This document shows, in pieces, positions 17,935-25,417 of a stretch of 64,000 bases of DNA. How positions within the stretch are numbered: position 1 is the stretch's first letter; the number at the start of each line of letters is the position of its first letter. The notes beneath the pieces were generated by a model that saw only the letters and a program-made list of their open reading frames with translations, ran no database searches and had not been told where the DNA came from. A program made the translations under genes and the position numbers. The stretch comes from Lachnospiraceae bacterium (GTDB lineage: Bacteria; Bacillota; Clostridia; Lachnospirales; Lachnospiraceae): the NCBI GenBank assembly GCA_017434885.1, contig JAFSGE010000056.1, positions 1 through 64,000 on the forward strand, written 5' to 3'.

Positions 17935-18151
17935 ATTGGTCTCTCCTTAATATGTTTTGTTCCATGCACAATAGCATACAGAAAAAGCATAACTTTGGTT
18001 GAATTCAAGACGCATGCTATGTCTTTCACCAATCACTTATACTTTATCCTAGGTAATCTTCCCAAATGCTTCTTTTGCATCACCATTAGTCTGGGTATCC
18101 TGTAAATAATTATATCATTCTATTTATAGTACTTACATTAATCCATTTTCT

Positions 18152-18532
18152 TTATAAAAATGTCCCCCACTCATCAAACGAACAATATTTTGTTAGTTTA
18201 TAATGAGCATCTGAAACAGTACTATACATTTTAAAGTTTACTTTACCATTAACAGGAACGCAAAATCCACACGCAGCAGTTTCACTAATGCTTGGAGCAA
18301 ATGCTCCTCTATACAAATCACTACCTTGATAATTTTTCTTCAATTTTATATAGTGTGCATCTTGACGTAATTCCTCTTTTAAATTCGCATACTCTTGCTG
18401 TATTCGTAACGATGAAATAGTATTATTCCCATCCAAGTATCTCCCTATAATGTCTTGAAGATTTTCAACTCTTCCAATATAATTCACCATTATTCTTGCC
18501 AATTCTGAATCTGACATCTTACTATAGTCCAT
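18152..18532 (-). CDS. Small hypothetical protein (126 aa)
   Basis: I place the start at ATG 18532, preceded by GGAGGGAG at ideal spacing. The frame open back to 18622 runs into a degenerate repeat and is probably incidental. The N-terminal half is helical (SDSELARIMVNYIGRVENLQDII). The C-terminal half has an ACGFCV pair of cysteines and aromatic residues. I do not recognise the family. It lies 217 bp upstream of the HEPN gene on the same strand and could belong with it, but no overlap or coupling supports this. Confidence 0.5.
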   Translation of the reverse strand: MDYSKMSDSELARIMVNYIGRVENLQDIIGRYLDGNNTISSLRIQQEYANLKEELRQDAHYIKLKKNYQGSDLYRGAFAPSISETAACGFCVPVNGKVNFKMYSTVSDAHYKLTKYCSFDEWGTFL

Positions 18533-18569
18533 TTTTCTCCCTCCAGTTTTCGTATTTATTAACAATAAT

Positions 18570-18726
18570 AACTCCCTCACATATGGCACTATGATCTCTA
18601 TATGCTGACTACAGATATCCATGGCCGTGTTTAGAAATCAAACAATTCTCACCTAATATCTCTAGTCTGTAAATCAACGTCTTGCCGACGAAATAACCTA
18701 GCACGACTACCTCCAATAAACATATT
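18570..18726 (-). repeat. Degenerate 160-bp repeat, copy B
   Basis: Same orientation as copy A. The core CCTAGCACGACTACC (18697-18711) is identical, with flanks diverged by mainly synonymous-type changes. The distal block (about 18570-18615) encodes the CSQHIE-like string in the frame that also opens the 18152 gene. Together with copy A it brackets the HEPN gene and the small gene (about 2.7 kb), like a direct-repeat pair around a gained segment. Confidence 0.55.
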
Positions 18727-18784
18727 GAATATTTTTGACGCAAGCGACAATTTTCTTCAACGCCACCCCTTCTCTTTTCTCCTT

Positions 18785-18845
18785 AGTAACATATTTTTAT
18801 GTATAGTAACATCTCTCATGTTACTTTGTACTTTTTTATGTTACT
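18785..18845. promoter_or_regulatory. Symmetric four-box array of AGTAACAT
   Basis: AGTAACAT occurs at 18785-18792 and 18805-18812, and its reverse complement ATGTTACT at 18818-18825 and 18838-18845. Box spacing is exactly 20 bp on each side, and the inner pair forms a perfect palindrome around GAGAG. The geometry suggests cooperative binding of a dimeric regulator on one DNA face, or an extrachromosomal-type iteron. It lies 253 bp upstream of the 18152 gene. Confidence 0.55.
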
Positions 18846-18993
18846 TCAGATTTTTCTCTGTATTTCAAACAAAATAACTCTCCTATGACAAACATTCGCT
18901 GCCGCCACTTTTTTCCTTAACCTCTAAATAAAACCGTTGTTATTAAAATTTCCTCTTGATTCTTCCACCAAAATTGGATAATATAAATCCATG

Positions 18994-19117
18994 AAGCGGG
19001 TTTTGTGTCGTGTACAACCATATGGCTCAAGCGTGTAGTTCGTTTCATTTTTAGGAAACGGGTTTTGCGCTGAGTAAAGTCTTCGGCCCGGAAAAGGTTG
19101 CTCGTTTCTTTTTTTAT
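18994..19117. repeat. Tandem 62-bp imperfect repeat, two units
   Basis: Units beginning at 18994 and 19056 share AA-CGGGTTTTG at their start and TCGTTTC plus a T-tract near their end, with a diverged middle. A minus-strand frame (18924-19130) crosses both but has no ribosome site and shows the same internal periodicity, so it is probably not a gene. No other gene is seen between 18727 and 19334. Confidence 0.45.
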
Positions 19118-19218
19118 ACCTTTTTTGCACCTTTCAAATATTAAAATGTAAATTTTGCACGTTATTATTTCAGTATGGGCAGATTTTACCCATACTCCCC
19201 TTTAATTACATTAGCCAC

Positions 19219-19333
19219 GTCACAGCCCAAATCCTTAATTTGGGGCTTAAATTTGATATAAAAATCCTCTCTCAAACTCCCACAGCCCTTGATTTTCCTG
19301 CATTCTTCCGCAAAAGCAACTTCTTGCCGTGCC
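19219..19333 (-). repeat. Dispersed 113-bp repeat, copy 1, 3' of NERD gene
   Basis: Closely similar to 31125-31238 in the same orientation. Shared strings include AAATCCTCTCTCAA, CCTTGATTTTCCT and AAAGCAACTTCTTGC. It begins just after the stop of the NERD-HRDC gene. It contains a hairpin, AGCCCAAAT/ATTTGGGGCT, at about 19223-19246. Position and structure suggest a 3'-UTR element, terminator-like repeat or small mobile sequence. Confidence 0.6.
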
Positions 19334-19334
19334 A

Positions 19335-20369
19335 CTACCTCCCCACTCTTCTCAGCACCTCCAAAATCGCATCTCCATACTTTTCCGCTTTCACTCTTCC
19401 AAATCCGGACACTTTGCACAGTTCTTCCTTATCCCTAGGATTCTTCTTTATCAAGTCTTCCATCTGTGCATCATTAAAGATATAATAAGGCTTTATTTGT
19501 TCCTGTCTGCTTCGTTTCAAACGAACGGCTTTTAGTTCCTTGATTAGCTTTTCCTTAACATCATCTCCTTCAGTAGAAATATTTTCTGTCAACTTTTCCT
19601 CTTCTTTTGAAGACTCTATCCGTTCCAAAAGCTTCTCATATTTTTCTGCATAATCAGTTCTGTCTTCTTGATTCTTTCCCAAAAAGAAATTAGCAATCTC
19701 CAACATTTCCTTTTCCATCATGTCATCCTTAACCTGCTTGTCCATTTCCTTTATTCTTTGAACCAACTGGTCAGCCCGCACAATCTGTTCTTTCACTTCT
19801 TTTTTGGCATATTTCGCATTTAATACAGTTTTGGGATTCGCCAATACAACAATAGACTTATAGCTGTTAGCGAAGTTGTTCTCAAACATTGTTTTAGTGA
19901 TAATGTTTCCCTTACCGGATTTCCGAACTTCTTTAATAACCTGCATATGTCTTGTGTTTTGTGTAATGGGCGAATAAATCCCTTCCTTTATTCTTCTTCC
20001 ACGCAATTGATATGTACGGATAAAATCTCCGGTACTATTGACTTCAATATCTCCAATCAGATTTTTGCATTCAATAATATAAATTCTTTTTCTGGTTACA
20101 ATCAGATAATCTATCTGCGCAGACAATTCTCCATGCTGCAAGCAAATATCCTGCAAGATATACATATCCATACCACTGTTTTTCAGTTCAAATGCAATAC
20201 ATTCTTCGCCCTTGATTCCATACTCAGCGATGGTTATCTGTTTTTCGATTTCTTCTTTTAACTCACCGGTACATTGTTCCTGTAGTTCTCTGAGTTTATC
20301 AACATATTCCTTTGCCTGATTGCTTGATTTTAAAAACACCGGTCCGATTTTCCTTGAAAATAATCCCAT
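19335..20369 (-). CDS. NERD nuclease-related domain protein with C-terminal HRDC (344 aa)
   Basis: Residues about 50-150 show a NERD domain: EYGIKGEECIAFEL, then QIDYLIVTRKRIYIIECKNL, in which D and ExK match a PD-(D/E)XK-like nuclease core. A charged coiled-coil-like region (200-280) follows. Residues about 290-344 are an HRDC domain (FNDAQMEDLIKKNP, CKVSGFGRVKAEKYG) of the type that binds nucleic acid in RecQ and RNase D. The start is ATG 20369 with AGGAG. It lies 15 bp after the KAP NTPase gene, forming a two-gene unit. A DNA-processing or defence function is likely; substrate unknown. Confidence 0.85.
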   Translation of the reverse strand: MGLFSRKIGPVFLKSSNQAKEYVDKLRELQEQCTGELKEEIEKQITIAEYGIKGEECIAFELKNSGMDMYILQDICLQHGELSAQIDYLIVTRKRIYIIECKNLIGDIEVNSTGDFIRTYQLRGRRIKEGIYSPITQNTRHMQVIKEVRKSGKGNIITKTMFENNFANSYKSIVVLANPKTVLNAKYAKKEVKEQIVRADQLVQRIKEMDKQVKDDMMEKEMLEIANFFLGKNQEDRTDYAEKYEKLLERIESSKEEEKLTENISTEGDDVKEKLIKELKAVRLKRSRQEQIKPYYIFNDAQMEDLIKKNPRDKEELCKVSGFGRVKAEKYGDAILEVLRRVGR

Positions 20370-20384
20370 AATGTCCCTTTTCTC

Positions 20385-21758
20385 CTATATTTGATAGTCC
20401 GCATACTCCGACAGCATACTGGCTATCCTCAACGCATACTCCTTCGATTTTGCATTGAATTGATATTCTCCAATATCCTTGCGATAATTAACTGTGGAAT
20501 ACTCCATGGCAAATATTGCGTAATATAAGCTGCTTAGTTTATCTTCTTTTGATACTAATTTCATACCCGCTTCTTCTTGATAAGACTCATTCTTATTTAG
20601 TAACCACGGCGTAAAATAGTCTTCAATCCCTGAGCCAAAATACACATCAATAAGAGGCTTCGGATTTTTCCCGGATATAAAGTCATGATAAAGCGATATA
20701 TCCACTATTTTAAGGCCTATCAACAGAGGAACAATATATAGTAAAATTAATTGTTTCCCTTGTCCGTTAGAAAACGAAAAATTAATTTTTTTAATTCCAT
20801 GTGTCACATCATATTCTGCCGTTTTAACGAGCCTGTAATAACGGGTAATTTCTCTCAGTTCAAGGTGATACACTTCAATCACTCTTTTACACACTTCTTC
20901 CATAGTAGCGTTTAATGTCAATCCCAGTTTATCATATAACCCATTTATTTCAGCCGGCGGCAATGAAACTCTTATATCAAAAAAGCGGTCCAAATACCTA
21001 CAGGCATTAAACTCATTTCCGTATTGATTTTTTATGGTGTGCTGGAGTTCTTCAATATTGACAGCAAAAACAAATGTAATTCTTTCATCACAAAAATAAT
21101 GTTTTATTCTCTCCAACACCTGTACCGCATAATTCGGCTTACACCGATCCAGTTCATCTACAAAAATTACTAATCTGTTAGCTCTTTCAAGCAATATTTC
21201 CGAAAAGAAATCCTTTAATTTTTCATGTATATCTTTTTGTTCTTTAAATGCGGAGAATGACGTTGTGTTCTTTAAACTTTCCAAGATTCCGCTAACACTT
21301 TTTCCGCTGACTGCCTCTATTATGGAACCGGCGGCTTTTAAGAGATTGCATTCGGGTTCAAATATGTAGTTCATACTTAGCTGCTTTGCAATCTCATATA
21401 CTATGGACATAATTGGGTCTATATCGTTGTCATTTTCCCAAGCATCATAATATATCGCAAGTTCACAGTTCTCTTGCATTTCTTCGTCTTTTTCAGTTGA
21501 AACAAATTGAAGTATTTTCCTTCTTTCTTCCTCATCCATGTTGCATACCGGATTTTTTGCATTAATCAAAAGCTCTGCCTGTTTGATAAAGAAAGTTTTA
21601 CCGCTTCCCCAGCGGCCATCAATTGCGATAGATCTTGCACCTTCCTGTGCCAACAGTAATTCATAAAAATATGCCAAGTCATTATTTCTTCCTATCAGAT
21701 TTTTCTGTAAGGCATTAATTAAGTTTTCTTTTGTAGGCATTAAATCAAAATTTTTCAT
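20385..21758 (-). CDS. KAP family P-loop NTPase (457 aa)
   Basis: The KAP fold is recognisable: Walker A GRWGSGKT at residues 48-55, YYDAWEND after it, and Walker B VIFVDELDRCKP with D201. A C-terminal helical region follows, including a hydrophobic stretch (LILLYIVPLLIGLKIV) that could be a membrane hairpin. KAP NTPases are membrane-linked STAND-related ATPases with roles in plasmid/phage conflict and signalling. The start is ATG 21758 with GGAG. It is followed 15 bp later by the NERD-HRDC gene, so the pair probably acts together: ATPase sensor plus nuclease. Motifs look intact. Confidence 0.87.
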   Translation of the reverse strand: MKNFDLMPTKENLINALQKNLIGRNNDLAYFYELLLAQEGARSIAIDGRWGSGKTFFIKQAELLINAKNPVCNMDEEERRKILQFVSTEKDEEMQENCELAIYYDAWENDNDIDPIMSIVYEIAKQLSMNYIFEPECNLLKAAGSIIEAVSGKSVSGILESLKNTTSFSAFKEQKDIHEKLKDFFSEILLERANRLVIFVDELDRCKPNYAVQVLERIKHYFCDERITFVFAVNIEELQHTIKNQYGNEFNACRYLDRFFDIRVSLPPAEINGLYDKLGLTLNATMEEVCKRVIEVYHLELREITRYYRLVKTAEYDVTHGIKKINFSFSNGQGKQLILLYIVPLLIGLKIVDISLYHDFISGKNPKPLIDVYFGSGIEDYFTPWLLNKNESYQEEAGMKLVSKEDKLSSLYYAIFAMEYSTVNYRKDIGEYQFNAKSKEYALRIASMLSEYADYQI

Positions 21759-21911
21759 TTTGTTATTCTCCGTGTGTTTGCATCATGCGATTGAATAAAA
21801 AATCTATTGGACTCCCCTTTTTATAATATATCATTAGTACTACCATCTATCATTTTTTTCTTTTATTTTGTCACGTTTCCCCGGTTTCTTGTCATATTTG
21901 ACATTTTTCGA

Positions 21912-21945
21912 CAAAAAAAGTCCGGCATACCACTATGCCGAACTT
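21912..21945 (-). terminator. Rho-independent terminator of the ABC-type ATPase gene
   Basis: On the minus strand an AAGTTCGGCATA/TATGCCGGACTT stem with a 4-base loop is followed by seven T residues, 31 bp past the stop at 21976. Confidence 0.88.
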
Positions 21946-21975
21946 CCCATTTTATTTTATGTAATAAAACTTATA

Positions 21976-22731
21976 CTACCCCTTCCCCAACAAACTCTCT
22001 ATAATCTTCTCCGGTGCGTCCATAAACCTTTTTGTCACAATATAATGCTCCGTATCCTTATAATTGACTGAATGAATTCCCTCCTCTGTAATCTCCAATA
22101 CCTCTGCATCAGGGAATGTCATAAGAATTGGCGAATGGGTCGATATGATAAATTGCGAATTTTTCTTCACCAGTTCCTGTATGCAAAACATCAGGCGCAT
22201 TAAACGCATTGGGGACAATGCCGCCTCCGGCTCGTCCAGTATATACAGACCATTTCCGCTGAAGCGGTTTTCTACCAATGCCATGAAGCTTTCTCCATGG
22301 GATTGCTTATGCAGTGACACACCTCCATAACTGGAAATAAGCTTTGGTCCGAATGACGCATCTTCATCAAGCTCGTCTATATTAGACGCTACATTATAGA
22401 AGCTTTCTGCCCGCAGGAAAAAGCCATCCCTGTGACGTAAATACCCTCTGCTGACCGTCAGATAGTTGAATAAATCAGAATGAGAGTCATTGGTCGAAAA
22501 GTTGAAATTCACAGTTCCGCCTTCCGGATTAAATCCCATGGCTACTGCAATGCCCTCTATAAGGGTAGATTTGCCGACTCCGTTTTCTCCGACGATAAAT
22601 GTCACCTTCTTGTGAAATTGCAGACCGCCCATCTTACGCAGATTGCATACTACCGGTAGGCTACTTAAATAATTGCTTTGAGGAATTTCCTTTGAAAGTT
22701 TCACTTCACGTATGTACAAATTATTTTTCAT
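21976..22731 (-). CDS. AAA/ABC-type ATPase, COG3910-like (251 aa)
   Basis: A soluble ATPase with Walker A GENGVGKST, a signature-like SHGESFMALV, Walker B YILDEPEAALSP, and a switch histidine in IISTHSPIL. This is the order seen in predicted ATPases related to RecF/SMC/OLD heads. No coiled coil or nuclease domain is attached. I start at ATG 22731 (AAGGGA upstream, family-typical N-terminus); the TTG 87 bp further up lacks a ribosome site and overlaps a hairpin. A terminator follows. It could be a standalone regulator or the remaining head of a defence ATPase; no specific role is supported. Confidence 0.75.
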   Translation of the reverse strand: MKNNLYIREVKLSKEIPQSNYLSSLPVVCNLRKMGGLQFHKKVTFIVGENGVGKSTLIEGIAVAMGFNPEGGTVNFNFSTNDSHSDLFNYLTVSRGYLRHRDGFFLRAESFYNVASNIDELDEDASFGPKLISSYGGVSLHKQSHGESFMALVENRFSGNGLYILDEPEAALSPMRLMRLMFCIQELVKKNSQFIISTHSPILMTFPDAEVLEITEEGIHSVNYKDTEHYIVTKRFMDAPEKIIESLLGKG

Positions 22732-22801
22732 AATTCTTTTTGTCCCTTGTAGTATATTTTCCACTAATAAATCAATTTTCTCATAAATAGTGTCCGATAA
22801 A

Positions 22802-22826
22802 CTTCCCTTCAATTGCAAAAGGGAAG
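22802..22826. terminator. Short inverted repeat upstream of ATPase gene
   Basis: CTTCCCTT (22802-22809) pairs with AAGGGAAG (22819-22826). It may shape the leader of the 21976-22731 mRNA. No clear T-tract. Confidence 0.35.
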
Positions 22827-22853
22827 CCTAAAAGATCTACTAAAACAGCTTGA

Positions 22854-22920
22854 AAAATCCTCCTGTCATAGTCCCTTACAATCTTCCAAAGAAGATTTGG
22901 GCTTATGATAAGAGGATTTT
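22854..22920 (-). terminator. Long three-part hairpin downstream of fic
   Basis: Three nested stems are visible: AAAATCCTC/GAGGATTTT (22854-22862 with 22912-22920), TGTCATA/TATGATA, and AATCTTC/GAAGATT around a CAAA loop. On the minus strand it ends in TTTTT. It probably terminates the fic transcript, 105 bp past its stop. It is long enough to be a small non-autonomous palindromic element. Confidence 0.55.
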
Positions 22921-23024
22921 ACTTGTCAATCGTATTTTTTGATTGGATGGTTAATCCAAAATCTTCTATGTTAAGGTAAGTTGGGTTCATACCAACACTT
23001 CCCACTTACCGTATCTCTTTCCAT

Positions 23025-23999
23025 TCACTCTACAGATATATTGCTTTTCCTGTAAGGATTCCTCGAAATCAACTCCAAAACCGCCATTTCTTCTAAAGTG
23101 CATTCCAAAGTGTCAAATTGAGACTTTGGAACTTTAAAATTGACACTTTGGGAATTGTCATTATCTGCATAATCAACATGCATATATCTGTTTTTTAGCT
23201 CATAGTCTGTCTCCAAAAGCAAATTACTGAAAAACATTTCTAAAAATTTTGTTGTTGCATGAACTCCGTTTTGCAAATCATTGTAATTTGCTCTTACCAA
23301 TGCATTTCGGAAATACCATGAATTTTTCTCAAATGCATCGTTGTTTACACGGAAGCCAAATGTTTTCATATATTTAATTATAAAAACTGCTGTGGCTCTG
23401 GTATTCCCTTCACAGAAAGGATGAATCTGCCAAATATCAGAAGTAAACTTCGCCAGATGCTTTACCGATGTCTCTACTGACAAACTTTCATAAGAGAACT
23501 GCTTCTCTGTAGAAAAATCATAATCCATTGTATCCCGTATACTGTCCCAAGCTGCATAGGTAACAGTATCACCTTTCAGCACCCGTTCTTTTTTAGTAAT
23601 ATTATATTTTCTAATCTGTCCGGCATGGGAAAATACACCTTCAAATAATCCACGATGAATTGTAAGCCATTCAACCGGTGAAAACTGAAAAGCCTTCTCA
23701 CCCAATAATTTAGCTATTCTCGCCGATACAATATCAGCTTCCTTTGTTTCATTTTCCGCTTCGACACAATCAGTTCGCTGCTCATAATAACTCTGAATTC
23801 GCTTCTGTGCTTCATCTATGCTAATTTTTCCTTCAATGTGCTCCTTGGCAGTATCCAAAAGATATGCAGAAGTTTGCAATCCATCTACCGCCTGCAGGCC
23901 GATTGCAGTCTGCCATGCTTCACTTTTTTCAATTCGACCGGGCTCACCTTGTTTTATATATTCTTCAAGCTCAAATTGCCAATTCTTTTCCGCTGGCAT
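23025..23999 (-). CDS. Fic domain protein with VbhA-like N-terminal segment (324 aa)
   Basis: Fic enzymes transfer AMP (or another nucleotide moiety) to target protein hydroxyls. The active-site motif HPFCEGNTR is complete at 193-201, with a flap-like segment near TYAAWDSI. Residues 29-66 (AIGLQAVDGLQTS, KEHIEGKISIDEA) resemble the antitoxin VbhA. The position of its inhibitory SxxxEG motif reads LQAVDG here, so Ser is replaced by Leu and Glu by Asp, which could weaken self-inhibition. The start is ATG 23999 with GAGGTG. A long hairpin follows it and a transposase remnant lies at its 5' side. Target unknown. Confidence 0.87.
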   Translation of the reverse strand: MPAEKNWQFELEEYIKQGEPGRIEKSEAWQTAIGLQAVDGLQTSAYLLDTAKEHIEGKISIDEAQKRIQSYYEQRTDCVEAENETKEADIVSARIAKLLGEKAFQFSPVEWLTIHRGLFEGVFSHAGQIRKYNITKKERVLKGDTVTYAAWDSIRDTMDYDFSTEKQFSYESLSVETSVKHLAKFTSDIWQIHPFCEGNTRATAVFIIKYMKTFGFRVNNDAFEKNSWYFRNALVRANYNDLQNGVHATTKFLEMFFSNLLLETDYELKNRYMHVDYADNDNSQSVNFKVPKSQFDTLECTLEEMAVLELISRNPYRKSNISVE

Positions 24000-24030
24000 G
24001 ACTACACCTCGCTTATATCATAATCAATAT

Positions 24031-24390
24031 AAATATTCTCGTGATACGGATATGCCTTTAATCATTCATACTGATCACGGATGTCAGTATGTTTGCGAAG
24101 CTTGGCGTCAGGCTACCGAAGGAATGACACGTAGTTATTCTCATACCGGCTATCTTTACGACAATGCCTACATTGAATCTTTTCATTCCCTAATAAAGCG
24201 TGAATGGTTGAATCACTTTACGATTCGTAATTATAGACAAGCTTATTCTTTGGTATTCGAATACATCGAAGCCTTTTATAATACTGTCCGTATACACAGT
24301 CATTGCGACTACCTATCGCTTCCGGGCGAGTCAGTGTTTGATGATCGTATGCATCCAGTATTTCCAATATATCCTTATATGCATCTTTAA
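24031..24390 (+). pseudogene. IS3-family transposase (OrfB) C-terminal remnant
   Basis: On the plus strand a frame reads like the end of an IS3/IS150-type DDE integrase: LIIHTDHGCQY with the second catalytic Asp, then DNAYIESFHSLIKREW with the catalytic Glu, then EAFYNTVRIHSHCDYLS. The N-terminal half with the first Asp is absent. Homology fades after about 24340, the frame continuing to TAA at 24390 in sequence that looks like a minus-strand coding tail. It starts 31 bp from the fic ATG, so the insertion removed or replaced DNA upstream of fic. Non-functional. Confidence 0.85.
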
Positions 24391-24425
24391 GCACATCTGT
24401 CTTTTCTTTGGTGATTGCAGTGATT

Positions 24426-25406
24426 TTATTCTCTTCTATCGTCTGTTCCTCCGTTATCTGTCTTTTTTATGCGATTCAAAATATCAAGTATATTTGCCCT
24501 GTCCTCTATTCTGTTAATTGCAAAACACTTTTTCCCGGCATCCTTAAGAGATGCACCAACATGATATGCCAAGGTTCCATCTATGATTATGAATCTATCA
24601 TGAAATTCTTCCGTATAATCTACGCCCAAGGTCGGATACTGCTGATTAAAGTTATTAATATCCATCGACGATAACCTTGTCTTTTTCAATGTATATATCT
24701 GCACTTTCACATTTTCTTGTTTCTTTGCTAATATATTAAGTGTTAAGACATCCACGTAATTATCTATTAGGACAATTTCTTTTTTTGCCTTTGCAATCAA
24801 TTCCGTCAGAAGGCTGAATGCATCATAAACTTGCCCTTCAAAAAATATTTTCTGCGACACTTCTTCATGCTCAGATATGTATGTAAATATTTGATCGAAT
24901 TTCTCATCAGCATTTTTTTGATATATCAGTTGCTTTACTTCAATCTCATTTATTCTGTTTAACACTATAGAATTGTTCGCCATAAAACGGCGCATTTCTA
25001 CGAATGTATTCATAATTTTTATGCTAACCTGTATCGCTACATCACTTCGCAATACAGCTGAAAGCATGGCTATTCCTTGTTCTGTGAAGACGTATGGCAG
25101 TTTTCTTCTTCCTCCATAATTGTTGTCATCATGCGAACTTGAAGTCACAAATTGTGACTTCAAGTTTGTAAACTCATCCTTATTAAGTTGAAAGCGAAAC
25201 GTTTCTGGAAAACGTAGTAGATTTCGCTTAACTGCTTGATTTAACACTTTCGTTTCCACCTGATATAGTATTGCCAAATCACTATCCAACATTACCTGTT
25301 GTCCCCGAATCACATATATTAAATTCTTAATTGTTGCTTCGTTAGTTTCCATATTCAATTCCGTTTTGGTTTCCTGCACAACCAATTCCTTTTTCTTTTC
25401 GCTCAT
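24426..25406 (-). CDS. ORF6N domain protein with PLD-like C-terminal domain (326 aa)
   Basis: Residues 25-112 form an ORF6N/KilA-N-type DNA-binding domain (YVIRGQQVMLDSDLA, RFPETFRFQL, YVFTEQGIAML), common in phage and mobile elements. A helical linker follows. Residues 195-305 then resemble one phospholipase D-like lobe, with IVLIDNYVDV and H269..D276 in FHDRFIIIDGTLAYHVGASLKDAG, an H-x-R-x4-D variant of HxKxxxxD. The Lys-to-Arg change may alter or abolish catalysis. The start is ATG 25406 with AGGAGG. The AAA+ gene lies 11 bp upstream in the same operon. Confidence 0.8.
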   Translation of the reverse strand: MSEKKKELVVQETKTELNMETNEATIKNLIYVIRGQQVMLDSDLAILYQVETKVLNQAVKRNLLRFPETFRFQLNKDEFTNLKSQFVTSSSHDDNNYGGRRKLPYVFTEQGIAMLSAVLRSDVAIQVSIKIMNTFVEMRRFMANNSIVLNRINEIEVKQLIYQKNADEKFDQIFTYISEHEEVSQKIFFEGQVYDAFSLLTELIAKAKKEIVLIDNYVDVLTLNILAKKQENVKVQIYTLKKTRLSSMDINNFNQQYPTLGVDYTEEFHDRFIIIDGTLAYHVGASLKDAGKKCFAINRIEDRANILDILNRIKKTDNGGTDDRRE

Positions 25407-25417
25407 GGTTTTTCCTC

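Noticed and set aside
18785..18845. Short repeats considered as a mini CRISPR array
   Set aside because: Boxes are 8 bp, mirror-symmetric and spaced at 20 bp; no repeat-spacer units of 28-37 bp and no cas genes anywhere.
18924..19130. 68-codon minus-strand frame with KRNEQPFPGRR-like sequence
   Set aside because: No ribosome site and its internal pattern follows the 62-bp tandem; treated as repeat rather than gene.
19186..19419. 77-codon frame reading through the 113-bp repeat
   Set aside because: It overlaps the NERD gene in another frame and lacks a ribosome site; best explained as part of the dispersed repeat.
24340..24425. Minus-strand coding-like tail (KDAYKDILEILDAYD) opposite the IS3 remnant end
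   Set aside because: Too short, no start or ribosome site; perhaps a scrap of a gene split by the IS, but not supportable as a feature.
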